Below, piece after piece: positions 32,566 through 45,293 of a stretch of DNA of 64,000 nucleotides; positions within the stretch are counted from its first letter, which is position 1, and every line of letters begins with the position of its first letter. This stretch comes from Duncaniella freteri (GTDB lineage: Bacteria > Bacteroidota > Bacteroidia > Bacteroidales > Muribaculaceae), in NCBI RefSeq assembly GCF_004766125.1, contig NZ_SJSA01000002.1:1-64000 (forward strand), given 5' to 3'. Under the pieces are notes generated by a model that was given only the letters and a program-made list of their open reading frames with translations, did no database searches and was not told where the DNA came from. Position numbers and translations under genes: made by a program.

Positions 32566-33359
32566 GTCTTGGCTGTGTTAACGGTTATTGCGGGATTGCC
32601 GGCAGGCACAGTAAGTGCCGATAGCTCCCACAGAATATATATAGGTATGAATACTACAGCGAGAGTGAAAGGGTCGCCTGTCGGTGTGACAACAGCGGCC
32701 AACACGAGGAGTGCCACTATGGCATGGCGGCGGTACGTATGGAAAAATCCCCTGTTCAGCACACCGATTCTCCCTAAGAGCCATGCGGCGACCGGAAGCT
32801 CGAACAATATCCCTGTCACAAGCAGGAGCATCATGAATGTGTCTATGTACGAGTCCAGGGATATCTGATTGGCTATATATGGGCTCAGCTGATATCCGGC
32901 AAGGAAACGCAGAGTCAGCGGGAACACAAGATAGTACCCGGTGGCTACTCCGAGATAGAACATCACATTCCCGCCTAAAAACACCGCGCCTGCCCCGCGC
33001 TTCTCATACTCGTAAAGCCCCGGAGACACAAACCTCCACAGCAGGTATATTGTCACAGGGAAAGCCGTTACCACAGCAAGCCACATCGATGTTGTCATAT
33101 GGGTGAGAAACTGCGAGGCGAGCTGTATATTTATTATCTGTATGTCCTGGCGTCCTCCGTCAGCTGATCCCCCTGTGGTGTCAAGCAGTAGGTAGGATGG
33201 GAAATTCGCGTGGCAGGGTGCGAGTATAACCCTGTCGAAGAGCTCAGGCATCACAGCAAAATAGATACACATAAGCCCCACTACCACCCCGATGCTCTGT
33301 AGGAGCACTCTCCTCAACGCCTCGGCATGATCCCAGAATCCCTGTTGTTCCTGGCTCAA
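32562..33359 (-). CDS. tatC: Sec-independent translocase TatC
   Basis: 265 residues with six predicted membrane helices. FWDHAEALRRVLL matches the TatC N-terminal signature FWDHLEELR apart from one Leu to Ala, and FELPVAAWLLGRIGVL plus VVTPTGDPFTLAV match the later conserved motifs. It recognises twin-arginine signals. Overlaps tatA and mtnN by four bases each. Confidence 0.92.
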   Translation of the reverse strand: MSQEQQGFWDHAEALRRVLLQSIGVVVGLMCIYFAVMPELFDRVILAPCHANFPSYLLLDTTGGSADGGRQDIQIINIQLASQFLTHMTTSMWLAVVTAFPVTIYLLWRFVSPGLYEYEKRGAGAVFLGGNVMFYLGVATGYYLVFPLTLRFLAGYQLSPYIANQISLDSYIDTFMMLLLVTGILFELPVAAWLLGRIGVLNRGFFHTYRRHAIVALLVLAAVVTPTGDPFTLAVVFIPIYILWELSALTVPAGNPAITVNTAKT

Positions 33360-33553
33360 TCCTCTTTCTTTTTCTTTTCAGCGTTGTCTATTTCGTCGGC
33401 AACTTCATTGAGCCCCTGACGGAAAGAGCTCACGCCGCGGCCTATTCCGCGGGCGAGTTCCGGAATGCGCTTCGCGCCGAAGAGCAGAAGCACCACCGCA
33501 AGTATCACGATTATCTCACCGGTCCCCAGGTGGTTGAATAAGCATGGTATCAT
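33356..33553 (-). CDS. tatA: Sec-independent translocase TatA
   Basis: 65 residues: one membrane helix (EIIVILAVVLLLFGAKRIPELA) with the hinge FGAKRIPELARGIGRG, then an amphipathic helix and charged tail. First gene of the six-gene operon. Confidence 0.93.
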   Translation of the reverse strand: MIPCLFNHLGTGEIIVILAVVLLLFGAKRIPELARGIGRGVSSFRQGLNEVADEIDNAEKKKKED

Positions 33554-33693
33554 AGTTCAGTATCATTGATTGTATTGTTGTCAGTGCCATACATGCTCAG
33601 GTGATTGGGAGCATTTCATAGCTTGCCACTTCTCCGGATGTCATATGGATTCGGTTATCTTTCTGACACAATTGAAATGATTGTTTTCAATTG

Positions 33694-33701
33694 CAAATTT
33701 A
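33694..33701 (-). promoter_or_regulatory. -7 box (TAAATTTG) of the tat-luxS operon
   Basis: Reverse complement of CAAATTTA. It gives a leader of about 135 nt before tatA, in which nothing else is recognised. Confidence 0.55.
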
Positions 33702-33817
33702 GTGGATTATTTCTAAAAATCCTACCTCCGGTTGTTTTTTATAGTTTTTTACAAGTAGGGCAGGAGCGCGCCACAGCCTCCTTTGGCTGCTGTTTCCCGC
33801 CTCCTTGCCCATAAGAC

Positions 33818-33853
33818 AACACCGGTAAATCCCCTTAGGGTTTTACCGGTGTT
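33818..33853 (-). terminator. 12-bp hairpin after lacZ
   Basis: Arms AACACCGGTAAA and TTTACCGGTGTT surround TCCCCTTAGGGT. It lies 29 bases past the lacZ stop. No long T run on the minus side. Confidence 0.6.
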
Positions 33854-33881
33854 TGATACCGATATTATAATGTAATTACTG

Positions 33882-36967
<3,086 letters not shown>

Positions 36968-36982
36968 TTATCGTGTTTGACT

Positions 36983-36990
36983 GCAAAGAT
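36983..36990 (-). promoter_or_regulatory. -7 box (TATCTTTG) of lacZ
   Basis: Reverse complement of CAAAGATA, 34 bases upstream of the lacZ ATG. Confidence 0.55.
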
Positions 36991-37253
36991 ATATTATATA
37001 TATGTATAAGGAGGAGCCTCCCGCAGTTAATAATTCTTAAGATTATGATATGTCGGATTGGCGATGCGCCTTCGGAGTGGTGTTTTTTCTCTCTTGGAAA
37101 ATTTTACTTTTGATCTGTTTTTGTATGCTTGTGTTAATGTCAGAATGCTATATAAATATGTTAAAAAACATCGTTTGATAGCATTGGTGTTAAATTCGGA
37201 CGAAAAATGCAATTTTTCTTTACTAAAGCTATGCGACTTTAAGAATTATTTTC
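36991..37253. other. AT-rich gap between lacZ and susC promoters
   Basis: I see no gene or RNA here. A possible 70-codon frame has the composition of noncoding DNA. Confidence 0.4.
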
Positions 37254-37261
37254 TAAATTTG
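37254..37261 (+). promoter_or_regulatory. -7 box (TAAATTTG) of the susCD operon
   Basis: Lies 51 bases before the susC ATG. Divergent from the lacZ promoter. Confidence 0.55.
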
Positions 37262-37312
37262 CCTCTATAAGTCAACCAATCATAATATAAACCTTTTTTA
37301 TTTTCTCACTCC

Positions 37313-40300
37313 ATGAGAACCTACGTTTTTTGGAAATTACTGTGTCTTATAGTAGCTATGGCTGCTTTGACAGTGCCTGGTGTGTTTGCTGCCGGCTCTG
37401 GGACATCAGTAGGGCAATTTGTCCCCCCCCCACAACAATCTGATATAAAGCAGGTTAACCTAATAAAGGGTATTGTGTTCGATGCTGCCGGAGAACCTCT
37501 TCCTGGTGCATCTGTATGGGAAAAGAAATCGCCCAAAACAGCAACGGCAACCGACCTTAACGGAGTTTTTACTCTACCGACAAAAGGACGTAAGAGTGTA
37601 ACCCTTGAAATCTCCTATATAGGCATGAAGCGAGCTGAGGTCACATGGCGTGGAGGCGAGCTTTCGATTATGCTTGAGGATGACACTAATGTGCTTCAAG
37701 ATGTTGTGGTAACAGGTTATCAGGTCATTGATAAACGTGCATCTACCAGTGCCATCACCTCTATCAAGGCTGAGGATATCCTGCGCCCCGATGCCATTTC
37801 TATTGACCAGATGCTCGAAGGTCAGGTGCCCGATCTCATGTTCATGTCCAATTCCGGCGAGACGGGTGTTGCACCCAAGATCCGTATCCGCGGCACATCC
37901 TCCATCATCGGCAACCGTGAGCCCCTTTGGGTTGTCGACGGTATCGTAGTGCAGGACCCTGTGCCCATCTCGGCCGAGGACCTCAACGACCCTGACTATG
38001 TCAACCGTATAGGCAACGCCATCGCCGGACTCAACCCACAGGACATCGAGCGTCTCGACATCCTCAAGGACGCATCCGCCACAGCCCTCTATGGCACAAA
38101 GGCGGCAAACGGTGTGATCGTGATCACCACAAAGCGTGGTCGCGAGGGCAAGCCGCAGATACGCTACAACAACACATTCACCTGGAAGATCCGTCCACGC
38201 TATTCCGACAAGTCGGTCGACGTGATGAACTCCAAGGAGCGCATACAGCTCTCCCGTGAATTGTGGAACGACAATTACGTCTACAACGCCAACTCCTCTA
38301 TGGTCGGTTACGAAGGGCTAATGATGCGTCTCTTTAACAAGGAGATTACTCAGGAGCAGTTCAACAGCGAGCTTGCATATGTCGAGACCGTCAACACCGA
38401 CTGGTTCAACCTCCTCACCCACGACAGCTTCTCCCAGCAGCACAATGCCAGCGTGAGCGGCGGTGGTGAGCGCGGTGTCTACTACGCTTCTCTCGGATTC
38501 ATGGACAACGATGATGTGATCAAGGGCACCACCAACCGCCGTTACAGTGCGATGGTCAATCTTGACATCAATTTTGCCCCATGGCTTTCGGCTGCTTTTG
38601 GTGTGACCGGAAATGTCAACGAGCGTCAGTACAATCAGGAGTCGATAAATCCTGTTGATTATGCCTACAGCGCGAGCCGTGCCATCCCTGCTTTCAATGC
38701 CGATGGCTCCCCTTACTATTACAGCAAGCTCCAGCGTTACTCTTACGGACACAATTATAATATTCTTAACGAGCTTGAGAACAGCTACAATAAGCAGAAA
38801 CAGTCAACTGTTTCTCTCAATGCCAACCTCCGTTTCCGTTTCACTGACTGGCTCTCCGCTAATGCCATATTTTCTTACACCACAAGCTCCACCGACATGC
38901 ATAGCTACTGGGGCGACCGTACATGGTATGCCGCCGAGCTGCGCGATAGCGAGTATGGTATGCCACCGAGTGCTGAAAGCGTAATGCCTCAGGGCGGAGA
39001 GCTCACATTCAACAATACTCGTAACAGCAGCTGGACCGGTCGTCTGCAACTTGACGCCAACAGGTATCTGGGTGAGAATGAGATTCACAACATAAGTGGT
39101 GGCATAGGTTTTGAAGCATCCTCTAACACTTACGACGGTTACAACCGCATCGACCGAGGATATTTCCCTGACCGTGGCATGACTTTTGTTTCAGGTATCA
39201 ATCTTGACAACTATCCCAACTACAAGGCTTGGATCTCCAATAACGTTCCCACGCTCTCAAATAATAAGGCTAATGTCATCTCGGCATATGCCACCGCGAG
39301 CTACAATTGGCGTCGCATGATATTCCTTAATGCCAATGCTCGTATCGACGGCTCCAATAATTTCGGCGACAGGGCTAACGACAAAATCCTTCCCATATGG
39401 TCGGTGTCTGCGTCATTCGACCCCGCTCAGCTCGGCTTTATCAGGCAGGCGACGTGGATTGACCGCTTCATCCTTAAGGCTTCCTATGGATTCCAGGGCA
39501 ACATGCTCAGCGACCAGTCCCCTGTAATGATTATAAAGAAAGGTCCCATGGACGACTATTTCGGAGAGTTCACATCTACCGTTTCACGCAACCCTAACCC
39601 TGATCTAAAGTGGGAGAAGACCACAAGCGTCAATCTCGGATTCGACATCGCTTTCCTCAACAACCGTCTGGAACTTGAAGGCGACGTATATTTCAAGCGC
39701 ACAAGGGATGCATTCATGACCAAGAGCATATCCACCGTCAACGGTTACAGCTCTTATGTGGTGAACGGTGGCAACATCTCCAACAACGGCTACAGTGTCA
39801 GCATCACCGGACGCCCTATCCAGACCCGCTACTGGCAATGGAGTGTCTCAGGCTCTTTCTCCAGAGTCATCAACTCCATTGAGTCTCTTCCCGCAGGTGA
39901 GTCCTACAATCTCCAGGACTTCCTCAACGGTAATGCTATCGTGAAGGGACAGCCTGTAGGCACATTCTACTCCTACCGCTATCTCGGTCTGAGCCCTATC
40001 GACGGTGGTCCAATGTTCGATGATTGGTATGATCATGTCGACGAGCTGATCGGACTTAGCAAATACGACACCTACACCCGCGTGCTTTCAGCTACCGGTT
40101 CGCGTGAGCCGTACATGTCAGGCAGCTTCAGCACTCGTCTGCGTTGGAAACGTCTTTATGTCACCGCATCATTCAACTATAGTCTCGGTGCTAAGACACG
40201 CCTGTTCGGAATGTATAGCTCTTCGGCGAAATCCTATTCCGGAGCTAATATTGCCACCGCAAGCGAGATCCGTCCCGAGCTCAACCTTAGCCGCGATTAT

Positions 40301-40714
40301 CTTGACCGCTGGCAGCAGCCTGGCGATGAGCTTCACACCGATATCCCGGCTATCATCCCCAATGGTCACCCAAGTTATTTCAAGTATATCAACCATTGGT
40401 CCACCACAGGTTCTGGCTCTGACTACATCAATGTTATCGCCAACAGCTATTGGGACATGTACGACTACAGCGACCTGCGTGTCGTGAGTGCCGACTATCT
40501 TAAGCTCGCAAGTGTCAATATATCCTATGAGCTGCCAGAACGTCTCATCTCTCCATGGGGACTCTCTCGCCTTGAGCTGCATGCCGCAGGCAATAACCTT
40601 CACACATGGTGTGCCAAGGATCTCAAAGGTCAGACACCTACCCAGGGCGGATTCACCACCATTCAGCTTTCTGACCGTCCGAGCTTCTCATTCGGATTAA
40701 ATGTCTCATTCTAA
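37313..40714 (+). CDS. SusC-type TonB-dependent outer-membrane transporter
   Basis: 1133 residues. Signal peptide, then a CarboxypepD_reg domain (IKGIVFDAAGEPLPGASVWE to LEISYIGMKRAEV), a TonB-box-like DVVVTGYQVIDKRAS, plug (GEPLPG..., then RIRGTSSIIGNREPLWVVDG; LNPQDIERLDILKDASATAL-YG) and a long barrel ending FSFGLNVSF. It takes up substrate handed over by SusD using TonB energy. A nine-C run lies at 37423-37431 near the mature N-terminus. Codon style shifts after about 37740 from mixed to C-ending, suggesting a mosaic. The stop overlaps the annotated region upstream of susD. Confidence 0.93.
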   Translation: MRTYVFWKLLCLIVAMAALTVPGVFAAGSGTSVGQFVPPPQQSDIKQVNLIKGIVFDAAGEPLPGASVWEKKSPKTATATDLNGVFTLPTKGRKSVTLEISYIGMKRAEVTWRGGELSIMLEDDTNVLQDVVVTGYQVIDKRASTSAITSIKAEDILRPDAISIDQMLEGQVPDLMFMSNSGETGVAPKIRIRGTSSIIGNREPLWVVDGIVVQDPVPISAEDLNDPDYVNRIGNAIAGLNPQDIERLDILKDASATALYGTKAANGVIVITTKRGREGKPQIRYNNTFTWKIRPRYSDKSVDVMNSKERIQLSRELWNDNYVYNANSSMVGYEGLMMRLFNKEITQEQFNSELAYVETVNTDWFNLLTHDSFSQQHNASVSGGGERGVYYASLGFMDNDDVIKGTTNRRYSAMVNLDINFAPWLSAAFGVTGNVNERQYNQESINPVDYAYSASRAIPAFNADGSPYYYSKLQRYSYGHNYNILNELENSYNKQKQSTVSLNANLRFRFTDWLSANAIFSYTTSSTDMHSYWGDRTWYAAELRDSEYGMPPSAESVMPQGGELTFNNTRNSSWTGRLQLDANRYLGENEIHNISGGIGFEASSNTYDGYNRIDRGYFPDRGMTFVSGINLDNYPNYKAWISNNVPTLSNNKANVISAYATASYNWRRMIFLNANARIDGSNNFGDRANDKILPIWSVSASFDPAQLGFIRQATWIDRFILKASYGFQGNMLSDQSPVMIIKKGPMDDYFGEFTSTVSRNPNPDLKWEKTTSVNLGFDIAFLNNRLELEGDVYFKRTRDAFMTKSISTVNGYSSYVVNGGNISNNGYSVSITGRPIQTRYWQWSVSGSFSRVINSIESLPAGESYNLQDFLNGNAIVKGQPVGTFYSYRYLGLSPIDGGPMFDDWYDHVDELIGLSKYDTYTRVLSATGSREPYMSGSFSTRLRWKRLYVTASFNYSLGAKTRLFGMYSSSAKSYSGANIATASEIRPELNLSRDYLDRWQQPGDELHTDIPAIIPNGHPSYFKYINHWSTTGSGSDYINVIANSYWDMYDYSDLRVVSADYLKLASVNISYELPERLISPWGLSRLELHAAGNNLHTWCAKDLKGQTPTQGGFTTIQLSDRPSFSFGLNVSF

Positions 40715-40736
40715 TCTTTACATTCCGACAGCAACA

Positions 40737-42365
40737 ATGAAAACTGTAAATAAATATATTCTAAGTCTTGCCGTGGGGGCGTTTGCCGCCGTTGGCATGT
40801 CATCCTGTTCGGATTTCCTTCAGGAGTATTCCCAGGATCTCGCTAAGGTTGAGAGCTGGCAGGATCTTGACGAGGTGCTTCTCGGTTCCGGCTACATGCA
40901 GCCGTCCGCCATGTCCGCACAGGGAAGGAACGGTGATGATATCGACTGCCTCCACTTTATGGCAGATGAGATGAAGCAGACCTATGTCAGTGAGTATGAT
41001 ACTCACAGTTATCTCTCATCGATGTATGCCTATTACACATGGCAGGCTGAGATGGGATACAATCCTCTCAAGAAGTATGTCGGAGGCGATGACAAATATT
41101 GGAATAAGCTCTATAGCAGCATCAATGTGTGCAATATGGTCATATACCTTATTGACGAGCAGCCCGAGAACGATCCTGACGACGTGATACAGAAACGCCG
41201 CGTAAAGGGTGAGGCTTACTTCCTCCGCTCCGCCTACTATTTCCTGCTTGCCAACATGTATGCCAAGCCCTACGACCCTTCCACTGCCGCATCCACACCG
41301 GGAGTCCCTGTTAAGACCACTGAGTTTGTGGAGGATCAGGAGTATGTCCGCGAGAACCTTGCTGATACATACACAAGGATTCTTGACGATCTCTCTCAGG
41401 CGGAGTCTCTTCTTAAGGACACCCCTGTGAAGACTCTCCACAGGGCGACTTATTCAGCCGTCCTTCTGTTCAGGAGCCGTGTGTATCTTTACATGCAGGA
41501 CTGGAAGAATGCAGCTCGCTACGCCTCGCTCACACTTGATCAGAACCGCCGTCTTCTCGACCTCCACACCAAGGCTGTAGGTGACGATTGTGTCTATCTC
41601 TCATCCCCCGAGACCCTCTTCTCCATGGGAGGATACAGGATTGCTGACGCTTTCTCTGACAATGTTGACGATTTCGGCTCTCAGACATCCCCTCATTTCT
41701 GCGTTTCTGATGTGATGGAGCAGAAGTATTCCGCCGATGATTTGCGTTCCGGGCTTTATATAGGCAAGTCCGAGATCTTGGGGGTGTCGCCGGTATTCCT
41801 CAAGCGCAATGGGCAGTTCAGCAAGCGAAGCACTGTTTCCGATGTCTCAAGCACATTCCTGCTCCGCACCCCCGAAGCCTATCTTACACTCGCCGAGGCT
41901 TCCGCTTTTGACAATAATGAGAACTTGGCGCGTACCACACTTGAGGCTTTTATGCTTACTCGCTACCGTTCTGCTGTCACTGTCAGCCAGTCAGGCAATG
42001 ATCTTATCGACCTCATCCGTGAGGAGCGTGCTCGTGAGTTCATTCTTGAGGGGCACAGATGGTTCGACCTGCGCCGCTACACTGTTTGCCAGCCCTATCC
42101 ATGGTCAACTGTCATAGAGCATGCCCACGGCTACTTTGCCGCTACAGGACCTTGGGGCCTTAAGGAGTTCAGTTATGCTGAAGTGTTCCGTCTTGAAGAA
42201 TTCGACGAAGGCTACACCCTGCCCATACCTCGTCCTATCAGGGAGTTCCAACCCTCTATCGGCAACAACAACCGCCCCCGGCGTGAGGTGGTGCGTGTTG
42301 ACCGTCCCGAGCCCGACACCGAAGGCGGTGACCAAGGTGGCAGCGGCTGGGAATGGGAATGGTGA
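40737..42365 (+). CDS. SusD/RagB-type substrate-binding lipoprotein
   Basis: 542 residues from MKTVNKYILSLAVGAFAAVG with lipobox SSCSDF. Helical TPR-like SusD fold: GYMQPSAMSAQGRN, VKGEAYFLRSAYYFLLANMY, LYMQDWKNAARYASLTLDQN and the late RAREFILEGHRWFDLRRY. It caps SusC and binds the nutrient. Its usual partner gene is immediately upstream. Ligand unknown. Confidence 0.9.
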   Translation: MKTVNKYILSLAVGAFAAVGMSSCSDFLQEYSQDLAKVESWQDLDEVLLGSGYMQPSAMSAQGRNGDDIDCLHFMADEMKQTYVSEYDTHSYLSSMYAYYTWQAEMGYNPLKKYVGGDDKYWNKLYSSINVCNMVIYLIDEQPENDPDDVIQKRRVKGEAYFLRSAYYFLLANMYAKPYDPSTAASTPGVPVKTTEFVEDQEYVRENLADTYTRILDDLSQAESLLKDTPVKTLHRATYSAVLLFRSRVYLYMQDWKNAARYASLTLDQNRRLLDLHTKAVGDDCVYLSSPETLFSMGGYRIADAFSDNVDDFGSQTSPHFCVSDVMEQKYSADDLRSGLYIGKSEILGVSPVFLKRNGQFSKRSTVSDVSSTFLLRTPEAYLTLAEASAFDNNENLARTTLEAFMLTRYRSAVTVSQSGNDLIDLIREERAREFILEGHRWFDLRRYTVCQPYPWSTVIEHAHGYFAATGPWGLKEFSYAEVFRLEEFDEGYTLPIPRPIREFQPSIGNNNRPRREVVRVDRPEPDTEGGDQGGSGWEWEW

Positions 42366-42401
42366 TATGATTGACAGTTTTATGGCTTAAAAATACCTAC
42401 A

Positions 42402-43319
42402 ATGAAAAAAACAATTCTATATACTCTTTGCGTGATTATTGGGCTCTCATTTGCAGGATGTTCCGATAGTGATGAAGTCCTTGAGCCAACTGGTCAGGAA
42501 GAGAACTTCTATAAGGTCCCCGATGACGCTATAGGCCCCGAGGCGGATATGCGTCGCAAGTTCTACAATGACACAAAAGTCAACCTGTTGTTCTCCGATG
42601 TCCTCAAAAGGGAATATGTAGGCAAGGATGCTTTCGGTGAGGATGTGTGGAAAGAGAATAAGATCGATTTCAGATACAACGTCACATCCTACAATGAGTA
42701 CATCGAATACGGATTGGAGTTCCTGGAGTCCGATCAGGACAAGTCAAGGGCTGTTGAACTTATGACCAAGTATCTTATGCCGCATTTCGGTGAGAAGTTG
42801 CGTCCGTTCTCCATCCTTGTGGCAAAGTCTCTTACTTCGACTGATTATAATGGGACAAAGGATATCAAGACCGTCAATAATGTGAGCTGCCGTGCCATTG
42901 CTGTCGGTGATATAATGGATGCCACCGATGCCGAAGCTGAGGAGTACTTCAAGGAAGTATGCAAGGACATGCTCAGCACCAAGGTAAGCAGCATGTACCA
43001 GAATGCTCCCGAATTTGAAGAGTTCCGTCAGCTCTCCGGTGCCTATCTCAACAAGTACATATCCAGTGTCGTGCCCGAATGGGATGGTATCAATATGTCT
43101 CTAATATACAATTTGGGTTATATAGGCTTCTTTAATTTGGGCTATCCGGCTTACGACATGTTCTATATGTACGGCACCGACGACTTCAACGACTTTTTCA
43201 ACCTTGCGTTTGATCACTCCGTTGAAGAGGTCGAAGAGATGTATGGCGAATATCCCAAGGTGATGGTCAAGTATAATTCCGTTAAGGATGCATTCATATC
43301 GGTAGGATATGTGTTTTGA
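42402..43319 (+). CDS. SusCD-associated lipoprotein, metallopeptidase-like without HExxH
   Basis: 305 residues with lipobox FAGCSD. Acidic and Tyr-rich, with MRRKFYNDTKVNLLFSDVLK and FFNLGYPAYDMFYMYGTDDF. Length, position after SusD, and the start pattern resemble the putative zinc-metallopeptidase lipoproteins often found there, but no HExxH is present. It is probably a binding protein or a degenerate member. Family call is weak. Confidence 0.45.
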   Translation: MKKTILYTLCVIIGLSFAGCSDSDEVLEPTGQEENFYKVPDDAIGPEADMRRKFYNDTKVNLLFSDVLKREYVGKDAFGEDVWKENKIDFRYNVTSYNEYIEYGLEFLESDQDKSRAVELMTKYLMPHFGEKLRPFSILVAKSLTSTDYNGTKDIKTVNNVSCRAIAVGDIMDATDAEAEEYFKEVCKDMLSTKVSSMYQNAPEFEEFRQLSGAYLNKYISSVVPEWDGINMSLIYNLGYIGFFNLGYPAYDMFYMYGTDDFNDFFNLAFDHSVEEVEEMYGEYPKVMVKYNSVKDAFISVGYVF

Positions 43320-43347
43320 CGTACTATATTTTTAGAATGAATTATTT

Positions 43348-44049
43348 ATGAGAAAGTTATTATATATGGTTCTCGCGGTTATTCCGTGTGTGTTCGCCTC
43401 ATGCAGCGATGATGACGATGTGGTAGTGTCTCCGTCAGCCTCCGGTACTATGACCGACGATCTTGGCAATGAGTACGGATGGGTACGCATCGGAAACCTT
43501 GAATGGACCACTTCCAACGCCCGCAATGGAGCATCAATGCTTGAATATGAGTTCGATAACGAACAGGACTGGGGTAACGCACTCGCCTTTGGCGGCCAGT
43601 TGGAATATGCTGAGACCGAGTATATGCCTCGCTATGGAAACCTCCTCACCTACGACGACGCTCTTGCCTCTGTCCCTGAAGGATGGAGATTGCCAACCGA
43701 CGAGGACTGGAAGAACCTTGAGAGAACCCTCGGCAGCGCCGATGTGGATTCTTTCGGCATGCGTGGCAGTGCCGGTCAGGCTTTGATGACTGAGGGTTCA
43801 GGACCGCAGATCGGATTGCTCCTCGGCGGTGCCATGATAGGAGTCAGGAATAACGGATGGATCGACAAGAATATAAGTCACGAAAAAGAGTATGGCTACT
43901 ATTGGACTTCTACTACAGCCCCTGATGCCGGGCTCAAGAAGACCGCTTATTTCCGCAAGGTCGTATTCGGCAATGAAAGGGTAGGGCGCGACGCCACCGA
44001 TCGCACCAACCTTCTATCCGTCCGCTGGTGCCGCGATGCTCAGCGTTGA
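43348..44049 (+). CDS. FISUMP-domain lipoprotein
   Basis: 233 residues. Lipobox FASCSDDDD, then the Fibrobacter-type paralogous domain: GWVRIGNLEWTTSNARNG, YGNLLTYDDALASVPEGWRL, PTDEDWKNLERTLG, and the end LSVRWCRDA. Such domains are C-type-lectin-like in appearance and sit on the surface of Bacteroidetes. It may bind substrate for the SusCD system. Confidence 0.75.
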   Translation: MRKLLYMVLAVIPCVFASCSDDDDVVVSPSASGTMTDDLGNEYGWVRIGNLEWTTSNARNGASMLEYEFDNEQDWGNALAFGGQLEYAETEYMPRYGNLLTYDDALASVPEGWRLPTDEDWKNLERTLGSADVDSFGMRGSAGQALMTEGSGPQIGLLLGGAMIGVRNNGWIDKNISHEKEYGYYWTSTTAPDAGLKKTAYFRKVVFGNERVGRDATDRTNLLSVRWCRDAQR

Positions 44050-44092
44050 TTCATGAAGCAGTAAAAATCACTAAATACTTTAATGTAATATT

Positions 44093-45280
44093 ATGAACAC
44101 TCGATTAGCAAGTTTGTTTTTCGTAAGTGCGCTTGCCATGGGAATCGTGTCACCCGCCATGGCGGGTGACAGTTTCACCATCAAGGGCTTCATCCCCGGG
44201 ATTGCTGACAGCACCAAAGTGACTCTCGTGAATGTTGATGGTGCCGATCCTAAGATGATTGCCGAAGTCATCACCACCGACGGAAACTTCTCCTTCTCCA
44301 ATTCCGTGGATATGCCTTCGATGTGCGAGTTATCCTTCTCTCAGGTCCGCAACAAAAGTTTCGGCTTATATCGCCTTCTATCCTCGCGTATAATGGTCGA
44401 GAATTCCGATATCGATGTATCCTACACCCTCCCGTTCGACAGCATTGTCAAAGCCAATCCGTTTGTTGTCAATGAAAAATTCATGAAAGTTTCAGGAAGC
44501 GCGTCTCACGACCAGTTTACTGAGTATCTGGCTAAATGTGCTGGTGTTGAAGAGGATGTCAAGGTTATCGGACTTAAGCATACTGGAAAGTGGATGGAGA
44601 CCAAGAACCACCCCGACACAATGGCGATATATGATAAAATGAAATACGAAGCCGAAGCTGGGCTCGCAGCGGCCCGACGTGATTTCATCGCTACTCACCC
44701 CGCCTATCACTTCTCGGCATACCTTACCGTAAAGGAGCTCGCAAAGATTTTCGCCTACACCGGAGATGAGATCAAGGCAATGGTCGAAAGCGTCAATGCT
44801 TGTCCCGACACTGCTCGTGTTAACTATGTGTGCAAGGCAGGGGATAGGGCTATGAAGCATTGCCTCGGACAGAAATTCTTTGATTTCAACGTCGACAACA
44901 CCGATGGTGTGGCTCGCCCGATGTCAAGCTATGTGACCCCTGGAAAATACACCTTCATCGACTTCTGGGCATCATGGTGCTCCCCATGTCGTGCGGCTAT
45001 ACCCCATGTGCGCAAGCTTCATGAGCAGTATGCCGGCAAGCTCAACGTTTATAGCATCTCCTGCGACGAGGAAAAGGCTGACTGGGACAAGGCAATGTCC
45101 GAAGAAAAAATGGAGTGGACCCAGCTCCGCCTCAACCCCGACCAGGTCAAAGAGCCCTCACGCGCCTATGCCATAAGCACCATCCCGCGTCTCATACTCA
45201 TCGATCCCGCAGGCAATCTCGTCTGCTCTACCTACCGTCCTATTGATATAGATGTATACCTTGAAAACAATCTTAGATAG
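44093..45280 (+). CDS. TlpA-like thiol-disulfide protein, copy 1
   Basis: 395 residues. Signal peptide (ALAMGIVSPAMAG), DUF4369-like N-terminal beta domain (SFTIKGFIPGIADSTKVTLVN), helical middle, and a C-terminal thioredoxin fold with WASWCSPCRAAIPHVR (CxxC). It is a periplasmic or surface thiol reductase. It is a tandem paralogue of the next gene. Confidence 0.85.
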   Translation: MNTRLASLFFVSALAMGIVSPAMAGDSFTIKGFIPGIADSTKVTLVNVDGADPKMIAEVITTDGNFSFSNSVDMPSMCELSFSQVRNKSFGLYRLLSSRIMVENSDIDVSYTLPFDSIVKANPFVVNEKFMKVSGSASHDQFTEYLAKCAGVEEDVKVIGLKHTGKWMETKNHPDTMAIYDKMKYEAEAGLAAARRDFIATHPAYHFSAYLTVKELAKIFAYTGDEIKAMVESVNACPDTARVNYVCKAGDRAMKHCLGQKFFDFNVDNTDGVARPMSSYVTPGKYTFIDFWASWCSPCRAAIPHVRKLHEQYAGKLNVYSISCDEEKADWDKAMSEEKMEWTQLRLNPDQVKEPSRAYAISTIPRLILIDPAGNLVCSTYRPIDIDVYLENNLR

Positions 45281-45293
45281 CAGAATCTTACTT

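Noticed and set aside
37058..37270. 70-codon frame upstream of susC
   Set aside because: Overlaps the susC promoter and has noncoding composition.
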